A model generated the notes under the pieces. It was given only the letters and a program-made list of their open reading frames with translations, was not told where the DNA came from and ran no database searches. Positions 6,972 through 9,030 of a stretch of DNA of 9,030 nt are shown piece by piece. Source of the DNA: Bacteroidales bacterium. Lineage in GTDB: Bacteria; Bacteroidota; Bacteroidia; Bacteroidales; Paludibacteraceae. Numbering within the stretch: position 1 is the first letter of the stretch; each line of letters starts with the position of its first letter. A program made the translations under genes and the position numbers. Location of the stretch: contig CAAGML010000140.1 in the NCBI GenBank assembly GCA_900771035.1, forward strand, positions 1-9,030, written 5' to 3'.

Positions 6972-7787
6972 ATGATTGAAATTAAGGATTTTGGCTATAA
7001 ATACCGCAAAGGCTCTGTTCAGGTCTTTGACGGTTTCAACCTGCGTCTTGAAGATGGCAAGGTTTATGGCTTGTTGGGACGTAACGGCGTGGGCAAGAGC
7101 ACGTTGATATACACTCTTATGGGACTTCTTCAACCTCGTTCCGGCTCTGTGACTATTGATGGCATTAACACCTCCGAACGCTACGCAGAGTTGCTGAGAG
7201 AGTGTTTCCTCGTGCCAGAGGAGTTTGAGCTTCCTGCTTGCACGCTTCAGCAGTACATCAAACACACGGCTCCTTTCTATCCGAATTTCTCGCATATAGA
7301 CATAGAACGCAACCTCCGTCTCTTCAATATGGAGGGAAATCCCAACCTGAAAGCACTCTCGATGGGTCAGAAAAAGAAGATATTCATGTGTTTTGCCCTT
7401 GCCTGCAACACAAAATACCTGATAATGGACGAACCTTCAAACGGACTGGACATTCCCTCAAAAGAACAGTTCCGCCAGTTGGTAAAGACAGGTATGCGAC
7501 CTGACCGCACTATAATAATCTCCACCCATCAGGTGGGAGATGTCGAGAGCATTATTGAGGAGGTTGTGATTCTCGAAAAGAACAGACTGTTGCTCCAACA
7601 GCCGGTGAAACGAATATGTGAGGTGCTGAAGTTTGGTGTGAATGACGAAAACCCACTCTACAGGCAGGAGTTTGCCGGCGGCTATTTCTCTGTCACAAAG
7701 AACGAGACTGGCGAGATGTCGCCTATGCGCCTTGAACTGCTGTTCAATGCTGTTCTGCTGAATGATGATATTGCTAAATTATTCTAA
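6972..7787 (+). CDS. ABC transporter ATP-binding protein
   Basis: This is a 271-aa cytosolic ATPase that would drive the membrane partner encoded immediately downstream. The full nucleotide-binding set is present: Walker A GRNGVGKST (36-44), ABC signature LSMGQ (129-133), Walker B YLIMDEP (149-155), D-loop SNGLD (156-160) and switch His186 in STHQ. At the Q-loop position the sequence is FLVPEEFELP (79-88), with Glu where Gln is usual, a variant I associate with YtrB/CcmA-like ABC-2 ATPases. The C-terminal 70 residues are a variable accessory segment. The gene sits 1 bp before the permease-like gene. Related ATPase-permease pairs in Firmicutes and Bacteroidota are often led by a GntR-family repressor; none is present here, since the upstream neighbour is a divergent acyltransferase. 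Substrate unknown. Confidence 0.93.
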   Translation: MIEIKDFGYKYRKGSVQVFDGFNLRLEDGKVYGLLGRNGVGKSTLIYTLMGLLQPRSGSVTIDGINTSERYAELLRECFLVPEEFELPACTLQQYIKHTAPFYPNFSHIDIERNLRLFNMEGNPNLKALSMGQKKKIFMCFALACNTKYLIMDEPSNGLDIPSKEQFRQLVKTGMRPDRTIIISTHQVGDVESIIEEVVILEKNRLLLQQPVKRICEVLKFGVNDENPLYRQEFAGGYFSVTKNETGEMSPMRLELLFNAVLLNDDIAKLF

Positions 7788-7788
7788 T

Positions 7789-8628
7789 ATGAAAAAGTTC
7801 GATTTCTCAAGATATATTCTGGTATGCCGCAAACAGTTTGTCGAGGATTGGCGTCGCCAGATAGGTTTCACTGCCGTAATGGCTATTCTGCTCTTCTTTG
7901 TCTTTTGGATTATTAACTGGCAGATTGACATGATGACGGCAATGGACGAAACCAATTCGGCCATGTCTGAAAAGTCTGTCATGACTTTCTCTTGGACTAA
8001 AATAATAGCATTTGCATCTGTCGTAATGCTTGCCATAGGCTATCAATCAGCTCATTCCATGCCTTTCATGAAATCTAAGACCTCGCAGATTGCCCATGTC
8101 GTTCTTCCTGCCACTACACTCGAGAAATATCTTGCCACCGAGACATTCGCTTTCGTGTTCTCTGTGATTGAGGCTATTGTGGCTTTCTTTATTGCGGACG
8201 GTCTTCAGTTTGCGCTGACTGGCAGGTTCACCATTGCTGACATTGCCTCAATCTCATTTTCTGAACTTAACAATATGTTTAACATCCAAGAGGTAAACTC
8301 TTTTCTTACACTTGTGGTTTGTACCGTAGTTGCTTCACTCTTTTTCCATAGCGCATGGTTCACATTGTGCGCCACCTTCTTCCGCAAACATCCATTCCTG
8401 TTGGGTATGCTTATATTGTGGGGCATTAATCAGGTTCTCAGTATTTTTGGCTCAATGGTTTCGTTCGATTTCATCAATGAGATTTTTGCCGCTATGGATA
8501 AAATGTCAAAAAAAGAGATTATGGTCCAATTACAAATCTTTCTGTATATAGCCATTTTCGGACAACTTGTATTTGCTGTCGGTTTCTGGATATGGAGTTA
8601 TTTCCGCATGAAAAAAGTAGAACTATGA
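7789..8628 (+). CDS. ABC-2-like permease, six-helix membrane protein
   Basis: This 279-aa inner-membrane protein has six hydrophobic helices (about 26-45, 70-90, 116-142, 172-197, 202-226, 247-271) and a basic C-terminus (RMKKVEL). It has no strong family signature that I recognise. Its size, topology and position 1 bp after the ATPase stop identify it as the probable transmembrane partner. The segment LPATTLEKYLATE (106-118), between helices 2 and 3, resembles the LPAS-x-x-EKY motif I associate with Bacteroidota ABC-2-type permeases. The frame is open from 7762, but the ATG at 7789 follows the ATPase stop (TAA at 7785-7787) and gives a sensible cytosolic N-terminus, so it is chosen. Two subunits would pair with two ATPases; direction is more likely export. 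Substrate unknown. Confidence 0.8.
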   Translation: MKKFDFSRYILVCRKQFVEDWRRQIGFTAVMAILLFFVFWIINWQIDMMTAMDETNSAMSEKSVMTFSWTKIIAFASVVMLAIGYQSAHSMPFMKSKTSQIAHVVLPATTLEKYLATETFAFVFSVIEAIVAFFIADGLQFALTGRFTIADIASISFSELNNMFNIQEVNSFLTLVVCTVVASLFFHSAWFTLCATFFRKHPFLLGMLILWGINQVLSIFGSMVSFDFINEIFAAMDKMSKKEIMVQLQIFLYIAIFGQLVFAVGFWIWSYFRMKKVEL

Positions 8629-8714
8629 CTCACAGCCACCAATACCAAAAGCTCTGTAAGAACGGCATAATTACAGCTATATTTCCTGTTTTCGTCACTG
8701 GGACACCCAAATAA
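8625..8714 (+). CDS. Possible 29-codon ORF overlapping the permease stop
   Basis: An ATG at 8625 shares the ATGA overlap seen elsewhere in this window with the permease stop (8626-8628). It opens a 29-codon frame ending at the TAA 8712-8714. The peptide begins MTHSHQYQKLC and has a short hydrophobic part (NGIITAIFPVFV). There is no family match I recognise. It may be chance, a leader-like peptide, or a fragment of a repeated element. The overlap is the only positive evidence. Confidence 0.15.
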   Translation: MTHSHQYQKLCKNGIITAIFPVFVTGTPK

Positions 8715-8848
8715 TTGCCATTGCAGGCATATTGAATATTCCAGTCTTTTGTGTCCTGATAAACAATTGAATAACAAAATATACAGCTGCTTAATTGCGC
8801 ATGACTATGACATTGAGAGCTCATCATTTGCCCGTTTTGGCTTATTTT

Positions 8849-8895
8849 TGATGCCAGAGGCATCAGATAAGATAGCCAGCCATTCCTATGGCTGG
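8849..8895. repeat. Two adjacent perfect hairpins
   Basis: Hairpin 1 has a 7-bp stem TGATGCC / GGCATCA (8849-8855 and 8859-8865) with loop AGA. Hairpin 2 has an 8-bp stem CCAGCCAT / ATGGCTGG (8876-8883 and 8888-8895) with loop TCCT. They are 10 bp apart. A T-run lies before hairpin 1 on the + strand (8845-8849) rather than after either stem, so neither looks like a standard intrinsic terminator in either direction. Confidence 0.7.
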
Positions 8896-8915
8896 TAAAC
8901 GTATCATTCAATATA

Positions 8916-9030
8916 GGGTGGTTCTATTAATTAGGTTGAGACGATTTTGAAGTTTATTTTTAGCAGATTGCTGTGCGGAAGAAGGGAGCAATGCGGGCAT
9001 TGTGACCGACTGACAATCAGCAAGATGCAA
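8916..9030. mobile_element. Possible edge of an insertion sequence or repeated element
   Basis: From about 8916 (GGGTGGTTCTATTAATTAGG) to the window end the sequence is non-coding and has nested stems: ATTGCT 8967-8972 / AGCAAT 8987-8992, CAATGC 8989-8994 / GCATTG 8997-9002, and ATTGT 8999-9003 / ACAAT 9013-9017. The text resembles, from memory only, non-coding ends of Bacteroidota transposable elements. No transposase, second terminal repeat or target duplication is visible because the window stops, so this is a weak call. Confidence 0.2.

Larger units (their letters stand above)
8629..9030. other. About 400 bp without a convincing gene, rich in inverted repeats
   Basis: Apart from the doubtful 29-codon frame, no open frame here looks protein-like. 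A 93-codon frame on the - strand (8630-8911) has no recognisable domain and starts beside a hairpin. Visible structure includes inverted pairs ACTGG 8697-8701 / CCAGT 8741-8745 and GGACAC 8701-8706 / GTGTCC 8751-8756. Two strong hairpins lie at 8849-8865 and 8876-8895, and nested short stems at 8967-9017. The stretch appears AT-richer than the flanking genes. No TAnnTTTG box was found in either direction. It could hold a transcript end, a structured RNA, or the edge of a mobile element. Confidence 0.6.

Noticed and set aside
8849..8895. Intrinsic terminator for the ABC operon
   Set aside because: Neither hairpin is followed by a T-run on either strand; the T-run precedes the first hairpin on the + strand.
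8630..8911. 93-codon - strand frame after the permease
   Set aside because: No family resemblance, unusual composition (many Cys, Trp, Asn), crosses both hairpins and has no promoter. Kept only as part of the unexplained region.

Overview
The window looks like chromosomal DNA of a Bacteroidota member, most likely order Bacteroidales (Prevotella-like). The grounds are the protein families, especially a lipoprotein with a GGPKD-x-TPP start. Other grounds are start sites preceded by A-rich sequence instead of Shine-Dalgarno motifs, and two TAnnTTTG-type -7 promoter boxes in the one divergent intergenic region. The genus is an inference from these traits.

Left block (1-5767, all +). After a short 11-bp tandem repeat at the window edge come six tightly packed genes: deoxyribose-phosphate aldolase (deoC), a VanZ-family membrane protein, a large Ig-like-domain lipoprotein, an EamA/DMT transporter, a secreted alpha/beta hydrolase and an AlkD-type DNA alkylation repair protein. 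Gaps between them run from a 4-bp overlap (ATGA, seen twice) to 13 bp, so they are probably co-transcribed. The products do not form one obvious pathway. The VanZ protein, lipoprotein, transporter and hydrolase are envelope-associated, while DeoC and the AlkD-like protein are cytosolic nucleotide and DNA enzymes.

Middle (5772-6971). An integral-membrane acyltransferase lies on the - strand, convergent with the AlkD-like gene with only 4 bp between stop codons. It is divergent from the next operon across about 150 bp. That AT-rich region carries a -7 box for each direction and a perfect 10-bp direct repeat, one copy of which abuts the - strand -7 box, so it is a candidate operator.

Right block (6972-8628, +). 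An ABC ATPase and a six-helix membrane protein form a two-gene ABC exporter or ABC-2-like unit, separated by 1 bp.

Right end (8629-9030). About 400 bp have no convincing gene. They hold two strong adjacent hairpins, other inverted repeats, a 29-codon ORF overlapping the permease stop, and a structured tail running off the window that may be the start of a mobile or repeated element. This is the least explained part of the window. No tRNA, rRNA, CRISPR array or complete insertion sequence was seen.
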